Translations under genes and position numbers: made by a program | Notes under the pieces: model-generated | Database searches by the model: none | Seen by the model: the letters and a program-made list of their open reading frames with translations, nothing else | What the model was told of the DNA's origin: nothing | Origin: Rickettsia typhi | GTDB taxonomy: Bacteria; Pseudomonadota; Alphaproteobacteria; Rickettsiales; Rickettsiaceae | Length of the DNA stretch: 16,569 bases | Assembly: GCA_945883665.1 (NCBI GenBank) | Contig: CAMCXV010000023.1 | Coordinates: 1-16,569 of the forward strand | Reading direction: 5' to 3' | Part shown: positions 7,494-15,933 of the stretch, piece after piece | Layout of the letters: every line of letters begins with the position of its first letter | Position numbering within the stretch: position 1 is the first letter of the stretch

Positions 7494-8738
7494 TTAGTTA
7501 TTATTTTCGTGCTTATTTTTTAAATAGATAAGAAGAAAAATACCAGGTATGGCAAGTATAATTGTTAGTAAGAAGTATAAGTCCCAACCTATTGACTTAA
7601 CCATTGCACCGCCAAAAACAACTATAGTATGACTTGCTAAACCAGATGCACTACTAAATAAGGCAAATTGAGTTGCTGTAAATTTTTTATTACATAAAAC
7701 ACTTAAATAACCCGCTAAAACTCCTGAACCCATACCACTTGGTATATTTTCTATAGCAATCGCAATCATGAAAGCGTTAATATCATGCCCCATATGGTTT
7801 AGCCAAATAAAAGAAGTATTAGTAAAACTTTGAAATATAGCAGTTACTATCATTCCATTTAAACTGCCAATACGATACATCAAATAAGCACCAGCAAAAG
7901 ATCCAATAATTGTTGCAATCACCCCAAATACTCCAGATACAAAGGCAATTTCACTTTTTGTAAAACCCAGATCTAGATAAAAGGGCATTGCCACAACACC
8001 AAGCATTGCGTCTCCCAATTTAAAGAAAATAATAGCCAATAATATTAAAATTGCACCATCTCTTTTAAAAAAATCAGCAAATGGGTCAATAGTCATTATC
8101 TTCCAAGAATGCAGAGAAAATCCATTAAATTTCTCACGTACTATTTCAGTTTCCTTTAATGATATAGTGTAAAAAATAATGACAGCATATAAGATAGAAA
8201 TAACAAAGAAAGTTTCTCTCCAGCTATATAAATCAGATAAATAAAATGCTCCTGCTCCTATAGTTATTAATCCAATTCTATAACCTAACCCTGCGGTTGC
8301 AGCTACTATCGCCTGTAATTCTGGTTCGAATTTTTCAATCCTAAATGCATCAAAAACTATATCATATGTGGCCGAGATCACGCCAAGAGCAATAACTAGT
8401 CCATATAATTCAGATAATTCACTAGTTGGGTCTAGCCTGCTCATGTAAAATAAAATAAAACCTATGCAAGCTAGGCATATTACCATCCAGCTTTTACGAT
8501 GTCCTATTATTTCCAAAAACGGAATCCTAATTTGGTCAATAAATGGAGACCATAAAAATTTTAATGAATAAAATATTTTTGCCACTGAAAAAGTAGTAAT
8601 TACTGCGATGCCAATTTGTGCATCTGACAACCAAGCAGGTACTGCTTTGTATAGTATTCCAAGAGGCATTGCACTAAAGATGCTCAATATAAAAATCTGT
8701 ATATGACGATAATCTGAAAAGATTTTTAATATATTCAT
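7494..8738 (-). CDS. ampG: AmpG-family muropeptide permease (MFS)
   Basis: AmpG imports GlcNAc-anhydroMurNAc peptides from the periplasm for cell-wall recycling. The 414 residues form about 12 hydrophobic segments. AmpG signatures are visible: the LWSPFID segment at about 62-68, RKSW at 81-84 between helices 2 and 3, and DIVFDAFRIE at 126-135, equivalent to the QDIVIDAYRIE motif of enterobacterial AmpG. There is no fused extra domain. Rickettsiae often carry several AmpG paralogues, some of which may transport other substrates, so the substrate assignment is inference. ATG 8738 is the natural start. The gene is 115 bp downstream of the FliK-like gene and upstream of dacF on the same strand. 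Confidence 0.9.
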   Translation of the reverse strand: MNILKIFSDYRHIQIFILSIFSAMPLGILYKAVPAWLSDAQIGIAVITTFSVAKIFYSLKFLWSPFIDQIRIPFLEIIGHRKSWMVICLACIGFILFYMSRLDPTSELSELYGLVIALGVISATYDIVFDAFRIEKFEPELQAIVAATAGLGYRIGLITIGAGAFYLSDLYSWRETFFVISILYAVIIFYTISLKETEIVREKFNGFSLHSWKIMTIDPFADFFKRDGAILILLAIIFFKLGDAMLGVVAMPFYLDLGFTKSEIAFVSGVFGVIATIIGSFAGAYLMYRIGSLNGMIVTAIFQSFTNTSFIWLNHMGHDINAFMIAIAIENIPSGMGSGVLAGYLSVLCNKKFTATQFALFSSASGLASHTIVVFGGAMVKSIGWDLYFLLTIILAIPGIFLLIYLKNKHENNN

Positions 8739-8826
8739 TAATTTTAAACTGATTGTTTTGAGATCCTAGTAAAAACTTATAGAAGCTGATTGGTAACTTT
8801 TCAGGAATAAGGATTTCTAGATATAT

Positions 8827-8863
8827 CAAAATCAGATTGGGGTCAAGTCAAAAATCAGATTGG
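8827..8863. repeat. Direct repeat of 13 bp spanning the stop of the FliK-like gene
   Basis: AAAATCAGATTGG occurs at 8828-8840 and again at 8851-8863, 10 bases apart. The second copy contains the stop codon and the last codons (P-I-stop) of the FliK-like gene. It looks like a small duplication or slippage event. Confidence 0.7.
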
Positions 8864-10399
8864 ATAACTCAAATCATTTGTTTCTTCAAATTTCATTTGA
8901 CCAGATATGCCAGTAGTTTCGCTACTAGATACAAATATACTGGAAATTGCCTGCTGAAAATCTCTATGAAGTCTTTGTTTTGATCGAAAAATCATATCAA
9001 AATTAACCGGTACTTTAGAATTATCTTTAAATGTGACTAAACCATCTAATTGAATATCTCCATGTTCTTGAAGATTTATGTTCAAAACAAATCTTAGATA
9101 CTGCGAAGAAGTTCTGTTAATTTTCACCTCTTTTTCTTGAACTTCTTGGTCATGATAAAATGGAATAAAAATAGTTTGCCATTTTTGATTTTCTTCAACA
9201 AGACTTGTATTTGACAAAAGTAATTCTTTAATCCCGGAATATTCATTTGCAAATTTTTTAATTTGTTCAACCGATTCGTCCAAACTCTGAATAATCCTAT
9301 TAAAATTATTATTATCTTTATCTATCAAGTCTTTTGAGTTTTTTTGATCAAAACTTGAAATATTACTAGAAGAGTTTTGCTTTATTTTCTTATCATTTTC
9401 TAATTTCGAAATAGTTTTTCTTCCCTTTTTAGACATGTATGGGGTTTGTAGAATGAATTCACTATTCATCTGTTTAGTAACTTCTAGAGGAGATTTGTTA
9501 AGTTGATTATATGCACCAGATTCATCAATATTTTTTGTCAATAAAGCTATGTTTTTTTCACCTAACTCTTTGTTTGCCAAGGTCATTTCAAGAGTTTTAG
9601 ACTGGGGATATGTATTAATAGTTACGAGGTTATTCCAAGTTTTATTAACATTAAAAACAAACTCTGATATATTTTTTGCTATATCAAAATTTATAGGTTT
9701 ATTATTTAAATTGATTATTTCTAAATTGAATTTTTTCCCCATGGGAAGATTAGTATTTTTGATGGATATAATACCAAAATCTGTTTTTATTAATTGAGAT
9801 TTATTCTGACCATCATTCCCTATTTCACCAGTGACATTAAAAGCATAGTTCACTTTATCTGATGATTGTTTAATTTGAAAAACAATATTTACAGGTGTTT
9901 TTGCAGAAGTTGTTTTAACCAATTCTTTATACAAAGCCGACTGTTTTGCAATATTAGATAAATTTAAATATTTGATTTCTCCGCTAATAACTGTAGCAGT
10001 GTCTTTAAAACCCTCTAATTTGACATTTATTGCATTTGAAACTTTAGGCGTAACAGGATTATGAGGCTTTTTTACTGTAAATAAATTTAGAGTTTCTGGG
10101 ACCTTAATCAATTTGCTATTTACTGAAACAACAGTACACTGAATTTGATCAGAGTTATTTAAAATTTGAAGAGTAATTTTATCTCCTTGAATTAATTCTT
10201 GATTATATGGCGCAGAAAATCTACCATATGCTGTATGGAAAATAAATTCCCCTTTTGGGGTTTTGTCAACAACTGATCCTTTCAACATATAACCAGTTTG
10301 CAACTGATTTAACATTTCTACAAGATTTTTTTTAGTATTACTCTTTAAATTTAGAGCTGTTGACAAGATTCTGATATCTTGAAAGTGAATATCATCCAT
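8855..10399 (-). CDS. FliK-like protein (C-terminal Flg_hook-type domain), function in this organism unknown
   Basis: The protein has 514 residues and no signal peptide, membrane segment or cysteine cluster. Residues 1 to about 430 are low in conservation signals, rich in Asn, Lys and Ser, with several short beta-type stretches such as TPKGEFIFHTAYGRF and GDKITLQIL. Residues about 433-505 read SSQYLRFVLNINL, GDIQLDGLVTF, NFDMIFRSKQRL and then GISGQMKF. That sequence of features, a beta strand, the QLDG turn, an R-S-x-x-x-L segment and a closing G-x-S/G-x-L/M-x-F, matches the C-terminal hook domain of alphaproteobacterial FliK proteins. FliK measures hook length and switches the flagellar export gate. 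No other flagellar gene is in the window, so it may be a relic or a repurposed protein. It is divergent from the sensor kinase with only 25 bp between start codons. Confidence 0.6.
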   Translation of the reverse strand: MDDIHFQDIRILSTALNLKSNTKKNLVEMLNQLQTGYMLKGSVVDKTPKGEFIFHTAYGRFSAPYNQELIQGDKITLQILNNSDQIQCTVVSVNSKLIKVPETLNLFTVKKPHNPVTPKVSNAINVKLEGFKDTATVISGEIKYLNLSNIAKQSALYKELVKTTSAKTPVNIVFQIKQSSDKVNYAFNVTGEIGNDGQNKSQLIKTDFGIISIKNTNLPMGKKFNLEIINLNNKPINFDIAKNISEFVFNVNKTWNNLVTINTYPQSKTLEMTLANKELGEKNIALLTKNIDESGAYNQLNKSPLEVTKQMNSEFILQTPYMSKKGRKTISKLENDKKIKQNSSSNISSFDQKNSKDLIDKDNNNFNRIIQSLDESVEQIKKFANEYSGIKELLLSNTSLVEENQKWQTIFIPFYHDQEVQEKEVKINRTSSQYLRFVLNINLQEHGDIQLDGLVTFKDNSKVPVNFDMIFRSKQRLHRDFQQAISSIFVSSSETTGISGQMKFEETNDLSYPI

Positions 10400-10424
10400 A
10401 TATAAATACTAGTTTAAAGTTCAA

Positions 10425-11930
10425 ATGATACAAAATAAACATATTATTAGATTATCATTTATAGGGTTGTTTTTAAACATTGTAGCAAATATCGTGCTAT
10501 ACAGATATTTTATCATAGAAGAAGTTGTAATAAAGCGAGTTTCAGATCAAAATACTAGAATTGCAGAAGCTTATAAAGAGAAGATATGGGATAATAACAA
10601 AAATGCTGTATTAAAATTAAACACTCAAAATTTTGATTCATTGCTAAATGACCAAGAATTTATTCAATTTATTTCAGAATCTTCTGGGTTTTTTAGCGAG
10701 ATTAAAGATAGTGTTTCCTTATATGATAAAAACAGCAATAAGTTTATTGAAAGTAAACCTGATGATTTCTTAAGTATAAAATATAATTTTAGCGCTTATC
10801 TTTATAAGAGATTTATTTTAACCTTAGATAAGTATTTTTTATCATCATATTTTTCAGATAACCCTTTAATGGAATCAATTAAAGGAAAGGTCAGTCATTC
10901 ATTAGTTTCAAGAGCTCTAATTACAGATAAAAATCATAATCTGTATGAATCATCATTTATAATAAGTTATATACCTATTATTTCTAATGAAAATGGAGAT
11001 TATAGGATTGATGGGGTAATTAAAATTACAACTGATATTACAGATCAATGGGACAATATAACTTATTTTGAAAAAAGGATTTTCTTATCTTTCTTTATTG
11101 TCTTTATTGTTTTTTTTATAATCATTATGTATAACACAAATTATGCTCAGAGAATTATTAATAAGCAATTTGAAACTAATCGTGAATTAGAAGAAGCAAA
11201 AATCAAAGCTGAAACTGAAAGCTCTGCAAAAACTCAATTTCTAGCAAACGTAAGCCATGAATTACGCACTCCTTTAAATGCAATTATTGGTTTTTCAGAA
11301 ATTATTCTATCTGAAACGCATGGTAAATTAGATAATATACAATATAAAGATTATATTAACGATATTAACAATTCTGGAAAACACTTATTAAGTGTAATAA
11401 ATGATATTCTAGATTTTTCAAAAGCTTCTGTTGATAAGCTAAAAGTCGAAACCATAGATCTTGATTTAAACAAATTAGCTGCTGCCAGTATGCGTTTTGT
11501 AAAACCAAGAGCTGATAAGGCTAATATACGATTAATTGAAGACTTTCCTGAAGAACATGTTGTGATTAAAGCCGATGCTAAAAGGCTAAAACAGGTTTTT
11601 CTAAATCTTTTATCAAATTCTGTCAAATTTACTCCTTCAGATGGGGCAGTTACTTTATCAATAAAAAAAGATGCCTTTAAAAAATTAGTTTATATTTCCG
11701 TAACTGATACTGGAATTGGGATGAGTGAAGAAGATATTCCAAAAGCAATTTCTTCTTTTGGGCAAATAGATAGTAAATTAAGTCGAAAATATGAAGGTAC
11801 AGGTCTTGGATTACCTTTGACTAAAAAACTTGTTGAATTAATGAATGGTACATTTGACATAAAAAGTACCGTTGGTAAGGGAACAACTATAACTATAACA
11901 TTTCAGTATAGTGAGGTAGTATCTATTTGA
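10425..11930 (+). CDS. Membrane sensor histidine kinase, PleC/DivJ type
   Basis: The first hydrophobic segment (about 9-28) and a second at about 219-235 enclose a periplasmic domain of roughly 190 residues with no motif I recognise. The strand YRIDGVIKITTDITDQW before the second segment suggests a PAS/Cache-like fold. There is no HAMP domain; a short coiled coil (about 245-270) leads to the kinase core. The core has the H box FLANVSHELRTPLNAIIGF with phospho-acceptor His278, the N box LNLLSNSVKFTP (388-404 region), the G1 box DTGIGM at 428-433, the F box region near SSFGQ and the G2 box GTGLGL at 458-463. All essential elements are present and there is no receiver domain. The sequence HGKLDNIQYKDYINDI plus the HLLSVINDILDFSK region is typical of PleC/DivJ-like kinases of alphaproteobacteria, which control DivK/PleD. 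No response regulator is nearby. Confidence 0.9.
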   Translation: MIQNKHIIRLSFIGLFLNIVANIVLYRYFIIEEVVIKRVSDQNTRIAEAYKEKIWDNNKNAVLKLNTQNFDSLLNDQEFIQFISESSGFFSEIKDSVSLYDKNSNKFIESKPDDFLSIKYNFSAYLYKRFILTLDKYFLSSYFSDNPLMESIKGKVSHSLVSRALITDKNHNLYESSFIISYIPIISNENGDYRIDGVIKITTDITDQWDNITYFEKRIFLSFFIVFIVFFIIIMYNTNYAQRIINKQFETNRELEEAKIKAETESSAKTQFLANVSHELRTPLNAIIGFSEIILSETHGKLDNIQYKDYINDINNSGKHLLSVINDILDFSKASVDKLKVETIDLDLNKLAAASMRFVKPRADKANIRLIEDFPEEHVVIKADAKRLKQVFLNLLSNSVKFTPSDGAVTLSIKKDAFKKLVYISVTDTGIGMSEEDIPKAISSFGQIDSKLSRKYEGTGLGLPLTKKLVELMNGTFDIKSTVGKGTTITITFQYSEVVSI

Positions 11931-12009
11931 TTAATAGTGAAATGTGATAGTTAAATCTCTCAAATATGAACTCGCAAATATTGATAGGGACTGTTAACAA
12001 AGATTTTGT

Positions 12010-12054
12010 ATTTTTCTGGTTAATAGATATAACATATTTATTAATCAGAAAAAT
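12010..12054. repeat. 16-bp near-perfect palindrome beside the IS630 remnant
   Basis: ATTTTTCTGGTTAATA (12010-12025) is complementary to TATTAATCAGAAAAAT (12039-12054) with one G-T pair and a 13-base loop. There is no T-run outside the stem on either strand. It lies 79 bp past the histidine kinase stop and overlaps the start of the IS630 fragment, so it could serve as the kinase 3' end or be part of a mobile repeat. Confidence 0.6.
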
Positions 12055-12121
12055 AGCATTTTGAAAATCTATAAATTTCCTATAACGTCTAAAAACTCCC
12101 ATAACTTCTCAATTAAAATGA
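12050..12121 (-). pseudogene. Remnant of an IS630-family transposase
   Basis: On the minus strand one frame gives ILIEKLWEFL (codons within 12092-12121) and a second gives RKFIDFQNAIF (within about 12053-12085). Both are recognisable pieces of the C-terminal part of IS630 transposases, where the L-I-E-x-L-W motif contains the third acidic catalytic residue. A frameshift and a deletion separate them, and the expected closing segment is lost. The 36 bases at 12050-12085 match the right edge of the window (16534-16569) at 35 positions. It is an old, non-functional fragment. The rest of 11931-12224 contains only the palindrome and AT-rich spacer. Confidence 0.75.
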
Positions 12122-12224
12122 ATCAACAAAACCACTAATGTAAGACTTAATTTTTTGAATTTTTAAAGATTTAATGTTATAGTGGAATTTAATAATAAAC
12201 TTAAACTTTTAACTATCTTATATT

Positions 12225-13179
12225 ATGTCTATCACAAAATTTCTTGATCCAAAAATGATGTTGCCTTTCGCCGTATATTCGGCACGGAGAAGAATAAAGA
12301 CATTCTCATTCATTTTATTAATGACATACTGGAGCTTAAAGATAGAGACAAAATCAAAGAGATCACATTTTTACCTACTATTGCCGTGCCTGAAATTGCT
12401 TCTAAAAAGCAGAGCGTAGTTGACGTTTTATGTAAAGACGAAAACGGAGTACAGCTAATTATTGAAATGCAAGTAGCCCCTCAAGAGGGTTTTGAGAAAA
12501 GAGCACAATATTATGCGGCTAAAGCTTACTCTCGTCAGCTAAATAAAGGTAAGGAAGAAGGTGCTAGATATATTGATCTAAAGGCGGTAATATTTATTGC
12601 TATAACTGACAATATTATATTTAAAGATAAAATATTCTATAAGTCCGATCATATTATGCTTGATAAAGAATCATACGCTCATGATTTAAAAGATTTTTCT
12701 TTTACTTTTATTGAACTACCTAAGTTCAAAATCACTGATATAAATCTGCTTACTAACATTGTAGAAAAATGGTGCTTCTTTTTTAAGAATGCCGATAAAA
12801 CCAGCGAAGCAGACTTGCGTAAACTAATAGGTTCTGACAATGTCATAGAGCGAGCTTACGAGGAGTTAAACCAATTCAACTGGACAGAAGATGAATTACT
12901 AACCTATGATCAAGAGACTAAACGTATCATGGATAATCAAGCAGCTGAAGATTACAAGATAAATCAAATAAAACAACAAATTATAGAAGCAGAAGAAAAA
13001 GCTGAAGCTAGGGGTAAGGCTGAAGGTAAGGTTGAAATAGCACGAGCTATGTTAATAGACGGAGATTCTATAGAAAAATAGGTAAAATCACTGGGTTATC
13101 TATTACAGAAATTGAAAAACTAAAATCCTCATTGCAACCTATGGTTCAATCACTCCTTATCCTAAATTCGCGTTTTTAA
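12225..13179 (+). pseudogene. Rpn-family (PD-(D/E)XK) recombination-promoting nuclease/transposase, two frameshifts
   Basis: The start MSITKFLDPK is followed by a shift of frame. The next frame reads FRRIFGTEKNKDIL, LIHFINDILELKDRDKIKE and then FLPTIAVPEIASKKQSV onward to 13081. The nuclease core has Asp in VVDVLCKD and E-x-Q in LIIEMQ, the form in which this family replaces the E-x-K of PD-(D/E)XK enzymes. A charged coiled-coil tail follows near 12960-13040. One A is missing from the A run at 12251-12255 and one from the A run at 13074-13078; adding both restores a single frame of 318 residues that ends in ITGLSITEIEKLKSS and stops at 13177-13179. The restored length is an exact multiple of three. 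Family role is RecA-independent recombination or transposition. It is probably inactive unless slippage corrects the frame. Confidence 0.88.
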
Positions 13180-13180
13180 C

Positions 13181-13223
13181 ATAAAAAATACCGAATCTTG
13201 TAACAAGATAAAACAAGATTCGG
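13181..13223 (-). terminator. Rho-independent terminator of lysS
   Basis: CCGAATCTTGT (13191-13201) and ACAAGATTCGG (13213-13223) form a perfect 11-bp stem with an 11-base loop. On the minus strand it begins 10 bases after the lysS stop and is followed by TATTTTTTAT. It is oriented for lysS. It also lies 12 bases beyond the end of the Rpn pseudogene, so it would be transcribed from that side too, but without a T-run. Confidence 0.85.
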
Positions 13224-13232
13224 CACTAGTAT

Positions 13233-14804
13233 TTATATAGATTTACAATCTATCAATTTTATTGTTTCTTCTATACCGTATAACTTGATGAAAGAACCAA
13301 GTCTTGGACCTTGAGATGATCCAAGTAAAATTTCATATAGTTCTTTAAAAAAATCTCGTAAATTCTCATAACCAGCATCCATACCTATTGTATAAATTTG
13401 ATTTTGAATTTCCTCTGCGCTTATATCTGGCGAAGAAGTAATTAACATTTTTTTAATCTGATTCAGTAAGTTCTTATGATTATCATTAGCTATCATATAT
13501 TTCTTAGTTTTTTTCACAAAATCATTATAATAATTAATTGCATAACCAATCATATGATCTAAATAAGGCGCATTCTGTGGATTGCTTTGAGGAGAATATT
13601 GAGTGATAAAACCCCATAATACAGACTTATCTTCTGGATTACATACAGCTGCTAAATTTAAAAGTAAACTAAAGCTTATACCGTAAGTATTGATTTTTGG
13701 TACATTACCAGCATGAATATGAAAAACTGGATTTATCAATTTTTTAGACGCATCCTCTTCTTCGTGATATTTATTATTAAAAGCTAAATATTCATCAACA
13801 GCTTTTGGTATTACATCAAAATATAATCTTTTTGCTTTAGAAGGTGATTGATACATAAAAAGAGCTATGCTTTCAAGGGGGGCGTAATGTAGCCACTCAT
13901 CAACACTTATACTATTGCCCTTGGATTTTGAAATTTTACTACCATCTTCATCAAGAAATAACTCATAGAAAAATTGTACAGGTGCTTTTCCTCCCAATAT
14001 TTTACAGATGCTACTGTAAATTTCCCCATTGGGTAAATGGTCTTTACCATACATTTCGTAATCTACGTCAAGAGTAGCCCAGCGCATACCAAAATCTGGT
14101 TTCCATTGTAATTTACAATTTCCACCAGTTACTTTAGTTTCTACCAGCTCATTTCTTTGGTTTCGGTAAAATACACTGCCATTTTCTTTGCTTACTTTCT
14201 CTATTGAAACTTGAAGTATAACACCGGTTTCATGGCAGAGAGGCATAAAAGGTGAATATGTTTTTTGACGATCCTCCCGAAAAGTTGGAATCATTAAATT
14301 CATAATTTCATCATATTTATCAATTGTTTTAAGCATCATATGATCGAACATACCAGCTTTATAACATTCAGTTGCACTATAAAAACTATATTCAAAACCA
14401 AAACGATCTAAAAAAGATCTAAGCTTTGCATTCATATAATGCCCGAAACTTTCTTTTTCTCCAAAAGGATCGGGAATAGATGTAAGAGGTTTTCCTATAT
14501 GAGGTATGATCATTTCTTGGTTTGGTATATTGGATGGAACTTTTCTAAGCCCATCCATGTCATCAGAAAAACAAATTAATTTTGTAGGTATATCGCAAAT
14601 TTGCCTAAATGCCTCTCTAACCATAGTAGTTCTAGTAACTTCAGCAAAAGTGCCAATATGTGGTAGTCCTGATGGACCATACCCTGTTTCAAAAAGAATA
14701 TATCCTTTTTGCGGAGCAACTCCACCTATTAAATCATAAATTCTCTTAGCCTCTACGAATGGCCAAGCGTTTGACTTCATTAGATCATCAAAATTAAATT
14801 TCAT
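13233..14804 (-). CDS. lysS: Lysyl-tRNA synthetase, class I (archaeal type)
   Basis: The enzyme charges tRNA-Lys with lysine using the class I Rossmann fold; most bacteria use an unrelated class II enzyme, while rickettsiae and some other alphaproteobacteria have this form. Numbering from ATG 14804, the HIGH-type motif is GLPHIGT at about 46-52 and the KMSKS-type motif is KISKSKGN at about 290-297. The C-terminal helical bundle that recognises the anticodon occupies the last 150 residues or so. Total length is 523 residues. A frame open further upstream to ATG 14876 would add 24 residues, but it has no family counterpart and contains a perfect TATAAT box, so the internal ATG, preceded by TGGGGT, is preferred. 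Divergent from dsbB. Confidence 0.95.
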   Translation of the reverse strand: MKFNFDDLMKSNAWPFVEAKRIYDLIGGVAPQKGYILFETGYGPSGLPHIGTFAEVTRTTMVREAFRQICDIPTKLICFSDDMDGLRKVPSNIPNQEMIIPHIGKPLTSIPDPFGEKESFGHYMNAKLRSFLDRFGFEYSFYSATECYKAGMFDHMMLKTIDKYDEIMNLMIPTFREDRQKTYSPFMPLCHETGVILQVSIEKVSKENGSVFYRNQRNELVETKVTGGNCKLQWKPDFGMRWATLDVDYEMYGKDHLPNGEIYSSICKILGGKAPVQFFYELFLDEDGSKISKSKGNSISVDEWLHYAPLESIALFMYQSPSKAKRLYFDVIPKAVDEYLAFNNKYHEEEDASKKLINPVFHIHAGNVPKINTYGISFSLLLNLAAVCNPEDKSVLWGFITQYSPQSNPQNAPYLDHMIGYAINYYNDFVKKTKKYMIANDNHKNLLNQIKKMLITSSPDISAEEIQNQIYTIGMDAGYENLRDFFKELYEILLGSSQGPRLGSFIKLYGIEETIKLIDCKSI

Positions 14805-14840
14805 AAAACCCCAAAAATATTCTTGCAAATTATCTAGAGC

Positions 14841-14846
14841 ATTATA
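14841..14846 (-). promoter_or_regulatory. Candidate -10 box of lysS
   Basis: The minus strand reads TATAAT exactly, 36 bases before the ATG at 14804. Seventeen bases upstream is GTGATT, a weak -35. Its position inside the longer upstream reading frame argues that the short lysS start is the real one. Confidence 0.4.
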
Positions 14847-14889
14847 ACCTATATTAAATAAAAAATCACATATCAATTATAAAAAACTT

Positions 14890-15363
14890 ATGCAGGTAAA
14901 AAATCCTTACATTTTATTAATATTACTTTCCGGTTTCTGTTTAATGAGTGCTTATTTTGTTGAGTATGTAATGCAATTAAAGCCATGCTCCTTATGTGTT
15001 TATCAAAGATTTCCATATTTGATTTTGATTGTGATTTCATTAATAGCCGTCGCTGAAAAAAATTATAAAAAATATAATAAATATCTGATAGTTACATTAA
15101 TTATTGCAATAATTATAGCTGGTTATCATATGGGGGTTGAAAAAGGTGTTTTTGAATTATCTAGCCTATGTAAGCCATTAATTTCTGTAACAAATGATAT
15201 TTCAATTAGTGATTTTACAAAAATATTATATAATCAAGACATTGTTATGTGTAATAAACCAGCTTTAGTAATATTTAATTTATCAATGACCGAATGGAAC
15301 TTATTGTTGAATTTAACTCTGTTAATTCTTTGTATTAAATTTAGCAATTTCCAAGAAAAATAA
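14890..15363 (+). CDS. dsbB: DsbB-family disulfide bond formation protein
   Basis: DsbB is an inner-membrane protein that reoxidises the periplasmic thiol oxidase DsbA and passes electrons to ubiquinone. The 157 residues contain four hydrophobic segments at about 7-27, 42-57, 65-80 and 135-150. The first periplasmic pair is C33-S-L-C36, placed just after the first membrane helix as in the family. The second pair is C94 and C121 in the large loop between helices 3 and 4. PCSLCVYQR closely matches the family signature, including the Arg needed for quinone interaction. It starts the tight operon dsbB-coq7-sixA, with 14 bases before coq7. A TATAAA only 12 bases before the ATG suggests a very short or absent leader. 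Confidence 0.9.
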   Translation: MQVKNPYILLILLSGFCLMSAYFVEYVMQLKPCSLCVYQRFPYLILIVISLIAVAEKNYKKYNKYLIVTLIIAIIIAGYHMGVEKGVFELSSLCKPLISVTNDISISDFTKILYNQDIVMCNKPALVIFNLSMTEWNLLLNLTLLILCIKFSNFQEK

Positions 15364-15377
15364 TTGAAGGGTAACAA

Positions 15378-15920
15378 ATGCCAAAGCCATTTTTTAGTAA
15401 TAATCATAATAAAATTATTCAAGAGATTATTCGTGTTAACCATGCTGGTGAGTTTGGAGCTCAAAAAATATATCAAGGGCAGATAAACTATACCAAAAAT
15501 ATTGAAGATCAAAAAATACTTAAACATATGTTGGATCAGGAGCAAGAACATCTTGAATATTTTAGCAAGAAAGTTCAAAAAGGTTTATCACGACCAACTT
15601 TTTTAATGCCAATTTGGTCTATAGGAGGCTATCTAATAGGTGCAATATCAGCAAAAATAAGTATGAAATTAGCTATGATAGTTACTGAAAATGTTGAAAC
15701 AGTAATAGAGGAGCATTACTCTGATCAGATCAAATATCTTAAGAATCAAAAAACAGAAAGTTCAATGTTAAAAAAGATTGAAAAATTCAAAATTGATGAA
15801 ATAGATCATAAAAATATTGCTAATATAGCTATAAAAAATAATAATAGTTTTGGTAGTTTTCTTGGACATTGCATCAAAATTATTTGTAGATCAGCAATTT
15901 TCTTAAGTAAAAAAATATAA
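15378..15920 (+). CDS. coq7: COQ7-type demethoxyubiquinone hydroxylase
   Basis: This membrane-associated di-iron monooxygenase performs the penultimate step of ubiquinone synthesis. It hydroxylates demethoxyubiquinone at C6 before the final methylation by UbiG. Six expected iron ligands are present: Glu25 (in AGEFGA), Glu55 and His58 (E-Q-E-H), Glu107 (in the VETVIEEHY segment), and Glu141 and His144 (E-I-D-H). The stretch at about 72-100 is hydrophobic and would embed in the membrane face. Length 180 fits the short bacterial COQ7 form. AAGGG about 8 bases before the ATG is the best ribosome binding site in this operon. The product, ubiquinone, is the electron acceptor of the DsbB encoded just upstream, which makes the pairing functionally sensible. 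Confidence 0.95.
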   Translation: MPKPFFSNNHNKIIQEIIRVNHAGEFGAQKIYQGQINYTKNIEDQKILKHMLDQEQEHLEYFSKKVQKGLSRPTFLMPIWSIGGYLIGAISAKISMKLAMIVTENVETVIEEHYSDQIKYLKNQKTESSMLKKIEKFKIDEIDHKNIANIAIKNNNSFGSFLGHCIKIICRSAIFLSKKI

Positions 15921-15933
15921 TAATATTTGAATT

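Noticed and set aside
12225..12419. A separate 64-residue protein at the start of the Rpn gene
   Set aside because: Only its first ten residues or so match the family; the rest is the out-of-frame reading after a one-base deletion.
14805..14876. Extended 547-residue form of LysS
   Set aside because: The extra 24 residues have no family counterpart and overlap a perfect TATAAT box; ATG 14804 gives the normal N-terminus.
15234..15578. A 114-codon minus-strand frame across the dsbB-coq7 junction
   Set aside because: It overlaps two well-supported genes, and its hydrophobic composition is what antisense AT-rich sequence produces.
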